A stretch of DNA of 64,000 nt from Protea cynaroides (lineage: Eukaryota; Streptophyta; Magnoliopsida; Proteales; Proteaceae), in assembly GCA_028583415.1 (NCBI GenBank), contig CM053269.1:79289567-79353566 (forward strand), read 5' to 3'. Of this stretch, positions 9,117 to 20,717 are shown piece after piece. A program made the translations under genes and the position numbers. Position 1 is the stretch's first letter, and every line of letters begins with the position of its first letter. The notes under the pieces are model-generated. The model was not told where the DNA came from and did no database searches. It saw nothing but the letters and a program-made list of their open reading frames with translations.

Positions 9117-11119
9117 TGAGTTGTCATTGTTGGCAATCTTAGTAGAGTGACATGGAGTGGACAGTCAACAGACAGAGTGGACAGTCAACAGACAAAGTGG
9201 CAGTTCAATGTTTGAAAGCAAGGAAGAAGAGAGAGAAAGGAGGAGAGAGAGTGGTGGGGACCAGGTGGGTCCCACCTCATGTGGCTCGCCACCTTGGCAG
9301 CCCAGCTCAGGCCAGTTGGCCCACCAGCTTGGCAGCTCAGCACAACCATGCCGCGCACAGCATGCACAGCCAGCCATGTCGTGTGCACGCACAGCAGGCC
9401 ATGCCCTGCCCAGCAGCATAGCCCAGCAGGCAGTCGCGCGCACAGCAGCACAACATTGCCATGCCCTGCCCAGCAGCACAGCACAGCAGGCAGTCGCGTG
9501 CACAACACCCGCGTGCCATGCTGCAAGTCAGCAGGGCAGTAGCAGCTAGCTCCTCGCAGTCCCTCATGACTCGATGCCCGCGCACGGACCGCAAGCCTCC
9601 ACAAGGCATGATCAAATTGCCACTCAGGTGTTCGACGAAATGCAGCAAAGACAAATCAACTCGACACCCTACTGGAAAACATTTGACTTACAGGGCATTA
9701 CCACACATTCACAGGGGTATTTGGTCAAAGAAAAAGAAGGAGATCCAAAATGGAAGGTCTGGATCAAGCCAAGTACCCAAGATCCCTATCCGATGGCCGT
9801 TAAAAATGTGGGCTACAATGCTTCGCAGGCGGTGTGTCAAGATTCCATCGCGAGCAACCTCATTGGTTGGATGTATTTTAAAATTATGATATGCGACACA
9901 TGGAAGTGATTCCATGATTGTATGTGTCGCGCATACAGGGAAGAGTGGAGCCAGATTCAAATCGTGCAGCCATAATTCATGCCGATCGTGCCTGACACGA
10001 TGGATTCTGATCCAACTCTCAGGAAGCTATCTCGCCTCCATCTGACAGATCCAGCGGTCCAAAATAAAAGATACCGTCTGCGCCAATTGGATCTCGACAA
10101 CAACGTACGGTGGGACAGCGGCGGTGGCGCTACAGTGCTTCGCGCCACATGGAATCAGCTCTGATGATTCCTTTTGGAATGTTTTGATTGGCCGATCTTC
10201 TTCTGGCCATATCTCAGCCGTCTGATCTCTGATTTGGACGTGTAGTATATCAAACTAAAGGGAATTTGAAGAAAAATCTTTCAAAACCAGTTGGAGCTCG
10301 AGAAGAAGGAGTTGAAGCACGATTTTAGGGAAAATACCTTGTTGGAGCTTTAAATAGCTGAGTTTTGACTCCCATCTTCTCTGTGCGGCCATTAATGCTT
10401 CATTGAAGCTAGGGAAGAGTACTGGGATAATGCATTGAGTGTCCAGTGAAGCAATAGAAAATGACTTATGTAGCCAGTAAAGAGATCGATAAGCTTGCAC
10501 AGTGAGCTTTACACTTGCTGTGAGAAGACGGGAAGGTAACTTCGCATTCAAACCCTCATTATGATGAATGTGATAAATGAGATGGGTTTGTAATTATTAA
10601 ATGATTCATACCTGTCAAGTTGAGTCTTGATAGGTTTGTGGGTAGTAGCCCATATTCAAGTTGTAGCTTATCTTTCCTGGTGGTGTAGCAACTTGCTGTT
10701 GTAGCAGTCGAAAACTACCAATTAATGTTGTGTATCAGGTATAATACAAAACCCTAGTCAGGGTATTATCCCGTGGACTAGCCATTACAGTGAGTGATTG
10801 GTGAACCACGTCACATCCTGTGTTGTGAGTGTGTATGAAATTGTCTATGAGTGTGGAATAGAAGTCTGTGTGCTACAGGTCTGGGTGTACACAATAGGCA
10901 GGCCAAACCCCTGGTATGGATACCTGTGGGTGTGTGGTTGGTGTGTGCACGAAATGTGTTTGACAAATTGGCAATGAGAAAAGTTCGTTTGACAGCTCAA
11001 GACAGCACATAGTGAACAACAGCTCTTGGCAGCAGGTTTCAAAGTAGTAGACAAAATCATCTCAGTGAAAATTTTTAAGGGCACTGATTCACCCCCCTCT
11101 CAGTGACTACCTGGGATCA
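9117..11119 (+). mobile_element. Ty1/copia-type 5' LTR, family A, copy A1
   Basis: A 2.0-kb LTR starting TGAGTTGTCATTGTTGGCAA and ending GGATCA, five bases before a primer-binding site. Sister copies are at 40182-42208 (start TGTGTTGTCATTG) and, inverted, near 20718-22498. Shared marks are the start, a GTGGGTCCC block, a CCTGACACGAT block near 9990 and 40990, and CACTGATTCACCCCCCTCTC near the end. It holds a GC-rich 60-bp unit repeated twice (about 9399-9518) and, near 9155-9200, a 23-bp unit repeated twice. Overlapping Ala/His/Cys-rich frames on both strands arise from this GC-rich block and are not genes. Confidence 0.7.
9399..9518. repeat. 60-bp unit, two copies, inside copia LTR A1
   Basis: CCATGCCCTGCCCAGCAGCA recurs at a 60-bp interval with the following AGCAGGCAGTCGCG. 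The GC-rich composition differs sharply from the rest of the LTR. Confidence 0.7.
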
Positions 11120-11124
11120 ATAAT

Positions 11125-11136
11125 TGGTATCAGAGC
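11125..11136 (+). other. Primer-binding site (initiator Met tRNA)
   Basis: TGGTATCAGAGC is complementary to the 3' end of plant initiator-Met tRNA and lies five bases after the LTR end, as in copia elements. Confidence 0.8.
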
Positions 11137-11197
11137 GAGGTTCCCAAGGGAAGAAGTTTGACAGCTTCGGGTACAGATAGTGCATTGAGACAGAGAT

Positions 11198-12853
11198 ATG
11201 GCTACAAATGAAGAACATCATGGGCACAGTAGAATTCCTATGTTTGATGGCTCCAACTATAGTGTGTGGAAAATCAGGATGGTGGCATAACTGATAGCAC
11301 AAGGATATGGGGTATGGCTAGCTGTGAAGAATGGGTACAAGTACACAACTGAAGATATCAGTGATGTAGTTGAGATGAAGAAGAGAGAAAATGAAGCTAA
11401 GACAGTCACAGTTCTTCTAGCTGCACTAGCAAGTAATGAGCTTACTAGAGTAATTAGTTGTCCAACATCAAAGGAGATATGGGACAAGTTGCAGAGTGTA
11501 CATAAAGGTGACAGTAAAATTAAGGAGGCCAAATTACAAATACTGAGATCTCAATTTGAAAGCTTGAGAATGAGTAAAGGTGAGACAATTGAGTTTTACC
11601 TGAACAGAGTAAACAAGGTCACCAATGCAATCAGAGCATTGGGTGAAGAACTGAAGGAGATTCATGTGGTCAAGAAGGTGTTGAGGACACTTCCAAAACT
11701 ATACAATGCCAAGGTGTCAGCCCTTGAAGAAATTACTACTTTGGATACGTTGATCATAGATGAACTGCATGGTATTTTGGTTACCTATGAGATGAGAATG
11801 ATTGAGCCAGTGCCAGCTGAGAAGGAAACCGTTTTTGAGGCTTTTAAAAAATAAAAAATGAAAGAGCCAGTGGAGAATTCAAAAGCTGATGCAGAGGATG
11901 ACTCAGATGATTCAGATTATGAGCTTATAGTCTATCTGGCTAACCGACTCAAGAAGAGATCTGAGAAGTTCAAAAACAAGTCTTCAATGAGATGCTTCAA
12001 CTGTGGTGGCTTAGGACACTTTGCTTCTAAGTGCCAGAAAAAGGGTAGAGTGTATGATTCTGATGAAGAAGAGCCTAAAGGGAGTCAAGAGAAGAAAGGA
12101 AAGAAGAAATTCATTCCAGAAAGAGAAGTTATCTATCAAAGCATGATAACCCCTCTGATGAGTCTGAGGAGGAAAATGATGATGATATTCTTTTCATAGC
12201 AAGACTTAAAGAAACTTTTGCAAGGATTAAAGCAACAAAGAAGAGAAGTGATAATTTCAAGAGAAGAGTTGAAGATGATGACATTTCAGATCTTGAAGCA
12301 GAGTTGCTTTCTGCACTCACAGAGCTCAAGTCAGAAAGAAAGAAAAAATAAAAGTTTAAATGATCAACTCAACCAAACCAATGACATAAATGCTGAGATT
12401 ATGGAAACACTCAGGAAAGCAAAAATAATTACGATGAGCTTGACAATGATCTTATACTAAAAACTTCAGAGTGTAAGAAGCTTGAGGAAGTTGTTGTAAG
12501 ACTTGAGGCAGAATTGGCCAAGTCTACAAAGAAGAAAAGTTATGTTGAAGCTACTGTAAAAATCCCTCATGTAACAATTCTAGAGTCAAGAGATAAGAAT
12601 GTCAGGCTACAGTAAGATGAAGAAACTAGCAGTTTTGAAGATGAAGACAAGGAGGAAGACAACATCCTTGATGAGATTCTAAGTTACCAGAGATCCTCTC
12701 ACATTAAATCTGGACTTGGATACATCGAGAAGCTATCTGAGAAGATAAAGGAAAAATGGTCTACAGATAATCCCATTGTGTTTGTAAAGGAAAAGCAAAA
12801 GGAATCACTAGCAGTGAGAGCTACAAAAAGTAAGAATGATGAAGAGGGTTTCA
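11198..12853 (+). pseudogene. Ty1/copia gag, degenerate, 3' truncated
   Basis: ATG at 11198 opens a gag reading with FDGSNYSVWKIRM (copia gag N-terminus), a UBN2-type capsid region (LASNELTRVISCPTSKEIWD, then LQILRSQFESLRM and IDELHGILVTYEMR), and a CCHC nucleocapsid knuckle CFNCGGLGHFASKC near 11995-12036. In-frame TAA codons at 11288 and 11852 and a frameshift near 12135 disable it. An acidic and lysine-rich tail continues to about 12840. No protease, integrase or reverse transcriptase follows, because the sequence switches to a family-B LTR at 12854. The stop at 11288 lies where CAA would be expected, consistent with C-to-T decay. Confidence 0.85.
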
Positions 12854-15375
12854 TGTAAGACTCGTATCGAACTAACCAGTCTTACCACCTTGTACCAGGT
12901 TTACCTATCATGGTCGAGCCAAGTGGATCAAGTGCGTAAAGAAATCACAAGACCAAGTATGAAGTCTAACCCAAAAACAGCAAATGAGAGGGTAGGGTCG
13001 CATGCCTAAACAGGTAGGGTCGACCCCACCTCAACAGAAGTCCAACCCATGACTTTTTAGTCGTAGGGTCGGATGACTAAGAAGGTGTAGGGTCGACGGA
13101 TTCTGTGACCCTACGTCCAACCCTACGATGACGGATAGAAACCAGAAATTAGAAAACTTTTCTAATTCAAAGGGGATCTTTCTTAAACTCATTGGGACTT
13201 ATTATGGAGGATTTTTCTCTATAAATAGGACGTCCCTTAGCCTCTTTCACTTCTTTACAACACTAATTAAAAGTGAGAGAAAAAGAAAGAGAAGGAAAAG
13301 AAGAAGAGAAGGAAACTTGAAGAAGAAGACTAAGGAAGATGAGGAAGTTCAGAGAAACCTCTGAATAAAGGTATGAACCTAATTCCCTACCTGAATAAGA
13401 GATCCTAGAATAGTTATGAAGAACATAGGATTAGGAGAAACCCAAATCGTCCATCCATGGACAAGTTCCCAGAGATTCCATGGAGAAAATCGTTATGAAC
13501 TATGAATAGTGTATAACTTGTAGTTTTGAGCCATAGAACAATAATAGAATGGACCATGAACGTAAGCCAAAGGATCCAAACATGAAAGAATGGACTTTAG
13601 AATGAAAGGTCGACTCAAAATATGTGTGGTTGCACGTAGGGTCGAATGATATCCGACCCTACGAGACCGACCACATGGCCTCGGGAAGTCCTAGGGAGGG
13701 TGTGGTCGCACGTAGTGTCGAATGGTATCCGACCCCACGTCCGACCCTACACCTTAGGGTCGCAGAAACTACTACCCTATGTGCTACCCTACCTGTGACC
13801 CTTCGATTTCAGTTAGTTTAAAATATATTAGAATTAATTCTAATTAAAATCTATTGATTTGTTAGGTTTTTCTAGTGATTTAAAAGTGATTCATAAAGCT
13901 TAAACGATGATCTATGCTCAATCAAAGATAAGAGAACAGGACTTAAACTAATTAGATAATAATAAACTGTTTTGTTTATTGAGTCCGATGCCATGATTGA
14001 CTCTATGCTTGTATCCGTGTATTGTGCATTTAACATGTCATCCAATATTTCTGCTATTACTGTTCATGCATATTTAATTTTGTTTATTTATAACATGATG
14101 ATGATGATGATGATGATGATGCTAGGAATAGGCATGTGAATGTTTGTGTGTGGTTAGTGTACTTGATGCGAGTGGGGCATTAGGGGGAGGACGTGACACT
14201 GTGGTTCATCCTGGTCACCAGACTCTAGCTCTATCTCTACTCAAGTTTTGTCTACTAACATCGTCGTATCGTCATTACTTTAGCAGAACTATTACGTCGT
14301 AGGGCATCAGGGGAGGTGGTTTCAGACCGTGTAGCCTCTGACTCTGTCGGGGGGCCTTAGCTCTATCTCTATGGACGTATTGAGGGATGTTGGGGTGAGG
14401 CCTTGGATATACTGTTTGACATTAGGATTGGTTAGTTGTGAGCCCAGTTTGTAAGCGCTCGCAAACAGGGGCTTACGTGTTGGTATGGGTAGAGCATCAG
14501 GGGAAGTGTGATGCGGTGTGGTGTTAAGCACTTTAGCTCTATCTCTATTCCATGGTGGGGTGGATGTGGACGACAATGGTGTTTGATCCGTTGGGTGAGC
14601 TTACACACCCTGTGTATAGAGGTGCGGCAGCCACCAATCCTTTCTATTACACATTGCAAACTTATGAATCAGACCAAAGATATGAATTGAATGCATGCAT
14701 ATGTTTGTTGCATTGTTTTGTTTGCTCACTGAGTCGTGATGTGTGCTCACCCGTTCGACGTCAAATGTTTTTAGTTGATGATGCAGGTACCACCGTAGAA
14801 GATTATATAAATGCTCCGATGTATGGAAATGCGGCGGCGATGGACGCTGAAGTTATGATGGAGTCGCATGATTCGTCATGTGAATGCAACTCATGCATTT
14901 TCGATTAGATTTTGTTTAGATTATACAGAAAATGTAATTGATTATTTTATTTACTTATGTCTTAGTCAATGAAAGATAATTGGATATTTTATTTAGGATA
15001 AATTACACAGACACCCCCTCTACTATTGTGAAATTAACAAAACTACCCTGCTTTTTCAAAAGTTACATAGAATACCCCTCTAACAATGCTATCATACAAT
15101 CTCACCCCTACCGTTACTTTCAACTTAACGGCAGATGGTCAAAAATTTTTAAAGACAAAAATACCCTTTGTTCCTCTTTATTCTCAAACGAGATTGTTAC
15201 AGATTCAGCCATGATCTCGATGGCATTGTACCTTAATATTGGCTAGTGGTTTCCATTTGTTATTGGGTTTGCAAGTTGCTTCTTCTATTTTTTTTGTTCC
15301 GAAGAGGTTTTTTTTTGGGAAATTTCTGTAGTTTCCGTTTTATATTTTGTTAAAAGTGACAATGGCGATTTGCAG

Positions 15376-15733
15376 TGAGGAATGTAAGAAAGATGTTCCA
15401 GTGGTGCTCATTGATATGCACAACTGTAGCCTTGAGTCTAGAATTAAGATGAATTTAGGTATGCCCTTTTGCTTTCCATATGATTTCTTTGCTTTTAATT
15501 TTGTTTTCTTCCATCGATTGGCTCCAATCTGATATTTGTGGTTTCTTTTTTACCAAAGGCACGGGTTGTAGATAGGGTTGCAAAAGGGAATAAACCAGTA
15601 GAAAAGAAGAAACCAGCAGAAAGGAAGAGGAAAGCAGCATCATTAGAACCAAAAGCAAATAAAAGTAAATCAGGGAAGAAAGTGAAGGATCCTAATGTGC
15701 CTAAGAGACCGCCGACTGCCTTTTTCCTCTTTA
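15376..15733 (+). pseudogene. HMGB7-like gene fragment inside the Pack-MULE
   Basis: Exon 1 (about 15376-15458) follows TTTGCAG and reads EECKKDVPVVLIDMHNCSLE then SRIKMNL, ending at TTTAG|GTATGC. Exon 2 (about 15559-15733) reads ARVVDRVAKG, a lysine-rich linker (about residues 12-45), and KDPNVPKRPPTAFFLFM, the start of an HMG box. The KDV..LI.MHNCSL motif before the HMG box is specific to HMGB7-like plant proteins, which are chromatin-associated. The box stops after its first helix at a GTAATA donor, so most of the domain is absent. The retained intron shows capture from genomic DNA, not from mRNA. The acceptor of exon 2 reads CCAAAG; joining there shifts the frame, so it may be damaged. 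Confidence 0.75.
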
Positions 15734-15802
15734 TGTAATACTTTCTTCTCTTCTTTCACTAGGTTAATGGATTATTTAGTCAGTGGATTTTAATGCATTT
15801 CA

Positions 15803-15994
15803 ACGGACTTTGGATCTTCATGGAAGGGTTTTAAAGGTGGGCCGAGAGAAGGATCAGAGACTTCCAATTCTTCATCCGTGGCTGTTGCGTTTAGTGCTGC
15901 AGTTGCTACTGTCGTTAGGGCTCCACCAAAGGATTTCATGGTTGTAAGGGAAGAATGGGCTGCAATCTGGATTCAGACGACGTCTCGTGCATAA
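15803..15994 (+). pseudogene. IQ-DOMAIN (IQD) gene fragment inside the Pack-MULE
   Basis: A 63-codon open frame reads TDFGSSWKGFKGGPREGSET, then an AAVATVVRAPPKDFMVVREE segment and WAAIWIQTTSRA followed by TAA. This matches the region of plant IQD proteins leading into the first calmodulin-binding IQ motif (normally EWAAIRIQTAFR). Here the motif reads AAIWIQTTSR, with an R-to-W change, and it ends at once. IQD proteins bind calmodulin and microtubules. The fragment lies 70 bp after the HMGB7-like piece on the same strand, so one transcript could join both. Confidence 0.75.
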
Positions 15995-16516
15995 TACCTG
16001 AAGTTGGTAAACTCCCTGTTAATTTCTCCCAATTTCCCAAATCTATAGACCTCCCCAAATCGTTGGAGAAGAACACACAGGCGGTAATTGGAGAAGAAAG
16101 AGGAACAAAGAGAGATTTTCGTTTGAGAATAAAGAGGAACAAAGGGTATTTTTGTCTTTAAAAAAATTTGACCATCTGCCATTAAGTTGAAAGTAACGGT
16201 AGGGGTGAGATTGTATGATAGCATTGTTAGAGGGGTATTCTGTGTAACTTTTGAAAAAGCAGGGTAGTTCTATTAATTTCACAACAATAAAGGGGGTGTC
16301 TGTGTAAATTACCCTTTTATTTATGTTATCATTCTTAGATTCTTAGTTCATTTAATATATAAGACTTCCGCTATTGTTTATTTACTCTGATTATGGTTGT
16401 GGAAGTGTATGGTTTAAGCAAACGGACACATCCTATTCGAGATCCTGGTTAAACCGTTGATTTATTGGCAGTTCATCACACCATTCTGAATAGTGTAGAA
16501 TTGGGATGTGACAACC

Positions 16517-16528
16517 TGGTATCAGAGC
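16517..16528 (+). other. Primer-binding site after LTR B2
   Basis: TGGTATCAGAGC three bases after the LTR end GTGACA, complementary to initiator-Met tRNA. Confidence 0.8.
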
Positions 16529-16802
16529 TCTCAGGCCCTGTCTATTAAACCAGTATACTTCCATAAAAGTTTGTAAACTGAGTTAGGATGAAAATTTAAA
16601 AGTTGTAATAAGAACACACTATAAGCACCTGTGTTGTTTGAGACAAAATTAAGAAAGAGAATAATGCATATATAAAAGGAGAAACATGTTTCATATACAT
16701 CAAATAAAAAAACCTGTTTATACATATCCGAATCAGAGTACAGTCCACAATCCGGACAGTTACTCTGTAGTACAAAGAAGAGGGATAAAAAGAAAATACA
16801 CA

Positions 16803-17973
16803 TCATGGAGCTGGAGGTGCTGGGGAAGGAGGTGCCTCGCGATCTCTGTCGTAGTCCTGAGCATACACTCTAGTCAACCAGGCTACCTGAGTCTGGGTTG
16901 TTTGTAGACTAGCTGTCAACTCGGCCATCCGCTGATCGGACGCGCGCTGAGCATCTAGAAGCTCTCCTACCCTCAGATCAGTCACGCGTTGAGCCTCTCT
17001 GATCTCACGCAACAGTCCCATCATATCATCAGAAGGTGGGTGTAAAAGACCAGTAGAGTGTGAAGGAGTCCGAGATGGACTAGCTCCAGTAGAATGTAGA
17101 GGTGATGGAGGAGGTATAGTGTCTACATCCATATACATGCGATCCTCATCCTCAGCATCACCCCCATGGACCCCTGCTCTGGCTGCTGCTGCTGCTTCCG
17201 CCTCAACGTCTGCTACCTCTACTCGAGTACGAGGACGCACCAGAGCGTTCCTCTCATCATCACTAACCTGAGCATCCCGCATACCCATCTTATAGATGGC
17301 CTCCCAGTCAAGGTCCGATGAGAAGGTTTTCTCCTGAATCCTCTCATCCACTAAATCGACCTATAGGCGTATGAGCAGTGTAGTGATCAGACGTCTGTAG
17401 GGCAGGTTGTCTAGCTGACCAGGCAGTGTAGCATGGATCATCGTCCTCATGATAATGTAAGGTAGGCAGACAGGCTGCCTGGTGCAAACACAGTAGAGGA
17501 CATAGAGTCAACTGTGAAATCCTATCATAGTGTCCACTCTGGGGGATCAGGTTGTGCTGGATAATTTTACAGTACACCCGAGGCTCTGGACGTAGGTTGA
17601 TCGTTTTCATCTCCCAGCGATCATCTCTAATGAGCTGACTATCAATCTCTGCACGCATCTCCAAGGATAGGAACTGGGGCTCCTTGGGAGCACAGTACAC
17701 CAAAGGGCCATCATTTGATATGCCTAAAAGATCAGCCAACTGCTGGCAGTTAAATAAAACCCGTATCCCTTTGACGTAGCTAGTGATCCTGAGCTCCCTA
17801 CCCCTCTCGATGTCATTACGATTCCCCACTACCTGGAGATTGCAATAGAACTGCCTTACCAAATCAGGATGAGTACAAGCCTCATAGGTGATCACAGGAA
17901 GCCAGCCCATGTCACCAAATGCACCCTCCACGTTGAACAATTCACAACACAGATATACGTGATTCACCACCAC
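16803..17973 (-). pseudogene. Antisense ORF of the family-B element (plant transposon domain type)
   Basis: On the strand opposite to the LTRs, translation from 17973 reads GDMGWLPVITYEACTHPDLV then RQFYCNLQVVGN, TSYVKGIRVLFNCQQLADLL, and ends in a low-complexity tail with EAEAAAAARA and a coiled-coil-like LLREIREAQR...LLDAQRASDQ. The (V)RQFY.NL...V.G....L..LLGI pattern is that of a putative plant transposon protein domain common in gypsy-derived ORFs. A frameshift near 17500 and a stop near 17360 split it into 17973-17344 and 17351-16803. Its function is unknown. I see no gag or pol in the 1.9 kb between the LTRs, so the element looks non-autonomous. The antisense orientation is real in the sequence; the domain name is from memory. 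Confidence 0.6.
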
Positions 17974-18435
17974 AATGTGTGATGGCTAGTCCAAGGAGTA
18001 ATTCCCTACAAGCTCCGTATATACTCGATACTGCTACTTTTAGTCTTTTACAAGACAAAGATGTGAACCCTATCTTTTCCCAGCATAAAACTAAGAGGGC
18101 ATAACAATGTCAGAATTCAGGCTATAACTGCCAATGTTCAGCACATGCTGCACACACAATGCTTAACCTACACCCACGGGAAGCAAATAGTAATAGTTTG
18201 GACTTATAATGATGCCCTACAATTTTTCCTCACTAACTAGGCATTTAACATTCACCTACACTAGTATATATTGAGTACAGAATTAAAGAATGCAACTCCT
18301 ACAAGGTTAGGAATCTTACAACCCTCGTCTGACATTTTCTGATACTTCTGGAAAGACTTTGGGATGTTTCTATGGAGCCTGGCATAGTCCTCAGGTCTAC
18401 TGGAGTCTTCAATTCATTGCATACACCACACTTTC
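17974..18435. other. Internal region of the family-B element, 3' part
   Basis: Non-coding. The bases just before the LTR at 18436 are pyrimidine-rich (CACACTTTC), not the purine tract expected before a 3' LTR. Confidence 0.4.
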
Positions 18436-20717
18436 TGTAAGACCTGCACGCTACGATCCCGGTCTAACCTTACTTTCTCATGTCATGACTAGTCTTCCCA
18501 TCATAATAGGCTCAAACGAACCAATCGTATGAAGAAACCACAAAGCCGAGTGAGCAAACTAGTCAAAATAGTCAGACTAGTAAATTTGGTTTGTGTGGTC
18601 GCACATGTGGTCGATCGTATAGTTGATTAGGTTAAAACCGCACGATGTGGGGTCGCATGTTTTGGTTTGTGTGGTCGACGGATTATGCGACTGCACATGA
18701 GACCGCACATTTGCAGATCGAACTTCGTGATTTTGAAAACTTTTCAAATCAAAGGAGATCTCTTTCCTAATTGAAAAATGACTCTATATGGAGAGTTTCT
18801 CTCTATAAAGAGGACATCCCTTTACCCTTTCTCACTCTTTTGGAACAACCTTTAACCCTAAACCTAAGAGAGAAAGAGAGAGGAAGAGAAGGAGAAGGAG
18901 ATTTGAAGAAGAAGGCTGAGAGGAAGGTCTTTGTCGAGAAGGTTCTAGTTTTCTACAGTAAGCCAAGGTTCAAATTTATCTTTATAGAAGTAGATCACAT
19001 AGGATAGAGTTTTTCCATTGTTAGTTGAGATGTTAATATGAATCTACAAGCAATTCTCAAAGGAGAACCATGGAGAATAGATTAGGGTGAATAACCTTGT
19101 AAAATTGGGATTTAACGGCCATAGACTGATCATAGGAGGAACCCCATTGATGAGCCAAGGAATCGACTCATAAAGAACTCCGATTGAAAGATAGAGATCA
19201 ACCAAACTTTGTGTGGTCCCAGCTTTGGTCGACCACAGGGTGACCAGAGAGTCGACCACAACTATTCGGGAATTTTCTCAGAATCGTGTGGTCGCATGCT
19301 GTAGTCACATGAGATGAGATCATAGGGTTGACCACACAGTGTGTGGTAGTATTTATTGAGTCCACAGGGTCGATCATACGATAACAATAAGTATGTTTTG
19401 AGACTAGACAAGGTTTTTGATTACTGTAACTTGAGAAAATTAATCCCTAACTTAAATACATTATTTGTTTAGGTTCTCAATAGATTCAAAGTGACTACAA
19501 AAGCTTGGGAGTGGAACAAACATTAATCAAAGGTGAGAGAACAAGACCAAAACTAATTAGATAATAACAAACTATTTTATTTTATTTATCCAATACAATG
19601 AATGATTCTATGCTTGTATGCTTGTAATGTGCTTCTCACATGTCATCCAATATATTACTTCTATTTCTGTCCATACATATTATTTCTTTTTATTTATAAC
19701 ATAATGATGATGATGCTAGGAATAGGCATGTGATTGTGTGTATGGTTAATGTGTTAGATGCGAGTGGGGCATTAGAGAGAGGACGTGATACTGTGGTCTC
19801 TGGCCTAGTCACTAGACCCTAGCTTTATTTCTACTCAAGTCTTGCCCATTGACATCATTGTATCGCCATTACTTTAGTGAAACTATTACATCGTAGGGCA
19901 TCAGGGGAGGTGGTCTCAGCTGGGGTAAACCTTAGATACATTGGATGGTATTAGGATTGGTTAGTTGCGAGTCTAATTTGCAAGCCTTGGCCAGCAGGGA
20001 CTTACGTGTTGGTATGAGTAGGGCATCAGGGGAAGTGTTGGCGGTGTGTGATCCAGACACTTTAGCTCTATCTTTATTCCATGGTAGGGGTGGATGTGGG
20101 ACGACAATGGTGTTTGATCCATGGGGTGGATTCACACACCCGTGTATTGAGGTGCGGTGGCCGCTAATCCTTTCTATAGCACATTGCAAACTTAAAATCA
20201 GACCAAAGATATGAATTGAATGCATGCATATGGTTGTTGCATTATTTTGTTCACTCACTGAGCTCATGTTGGAGAACTGACCCTCGCGTGCATAATTCTT
20301 TTTGGTTTTTGATGTTGCAGGTATACGGTTGAAGACTACATGAATACGCCAACATATAGACATGTGGTGGCTATGGATGTGCAAGCTGTAGAGGATGAAT
20401 ATGACTCATCATGGGAGTGTTTCCACTAAGTTACGTTTAGTGTTCTATTTTTCGTATTTGAATTATGGGATTTGGAATAGTTTGTTATATTTATGTTTTG
20501 GTTCTTGAAGATAACTTGTTAAATATTTATTTATCACTATAGACTCTCAGTTCATTATTAATAAGACTTCTGCTATTTAATTATTGTCTATAATTATTAT
20601 TGTGGTATGTGTTTTGGTTTAAAGTAGTTGGCACAGTCTTTACGAGATCCTGGTTGAACCGTTGGTTTTTATGATGGTTCATCACACTATTGGTTAGTCC
20701 AGAATTGAGGTGTAACA
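18436..20717 (+). mobile_element. Family-B LTR, copy B3
   Basis: A 2282-bp LTR starting TGTAAGACCTGCACG and ending GAGGTGTAACA. It shares all landmarks with B1 and B2, but its repeated word is TGTGGTCG/CGACCACA (many copies in 18590-18720 and 19205-19380). It sits where the 3' LTR of the B2 element should be, yet differs strongly from B2. The 5 bp before 12854 (TTTCA) and after 20717 (CTTTC) do not match. The pair is therefore probably a mosaic of two insertions. Confidence 0.75.

Larger units (their letters stand above)
14996..16314. mobile_element. Pack-MULE carrying two host-gene fragments
   Basis: A 1319-bp element with terminal inverted repeats of about 196 bp (14996-15191 and 16119-16314), nearly identical, with ends GGATAAATTACACAGACACC and, inverted, GGGTAATTTACACAGACACC. 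It is flanked by a perfect 9-bp duplication TTTTATTTA (14987-14995 and 16315-16323), the Mutator signature. It encodes no transposase. Between the TIRs lie pieces of an HMGB7-like gene (two exons with the intron) and of an IQD-type gene, both on the plus strand. It sits inside LTR B2, so it inserted after that LTR. The near-identical TIRs suggest the insertion is not ancient. This is the defining layout of a Pack-MULE. Confidence 0.9.
12854..16513 (+). mobile_element. Family-B LTR, copy B2, interrupted by a Mutator-like element
   Basis: Starts TGTAAGACTCG and ends GGGATGTGACA. Removing the inserted element (14996-16314) and one 9-bp target copy leaves 2332 bp, matching the other family-B LTRs. 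It is followed by a primer-binding site at 16517, so it acts as a 5' LTR. Its GC-rich words are TAGGGTCG/CGACCCTA (for example near 13009, 13080, 13650 and 13740), not the GAGGGTCG of copy B1 or the TGTGGTCG of copy B3. The sequence before it is the truncated copia gag. Confidence 0.75.

Noticed and set aside
9152..9909. Cluster of overlapping ORFs up to 142 codons on both strands
   Set aside because: They lie in the GC-rich part of a copia LTR; none shows a domain, and the frames are not kept in the sister LTRs.
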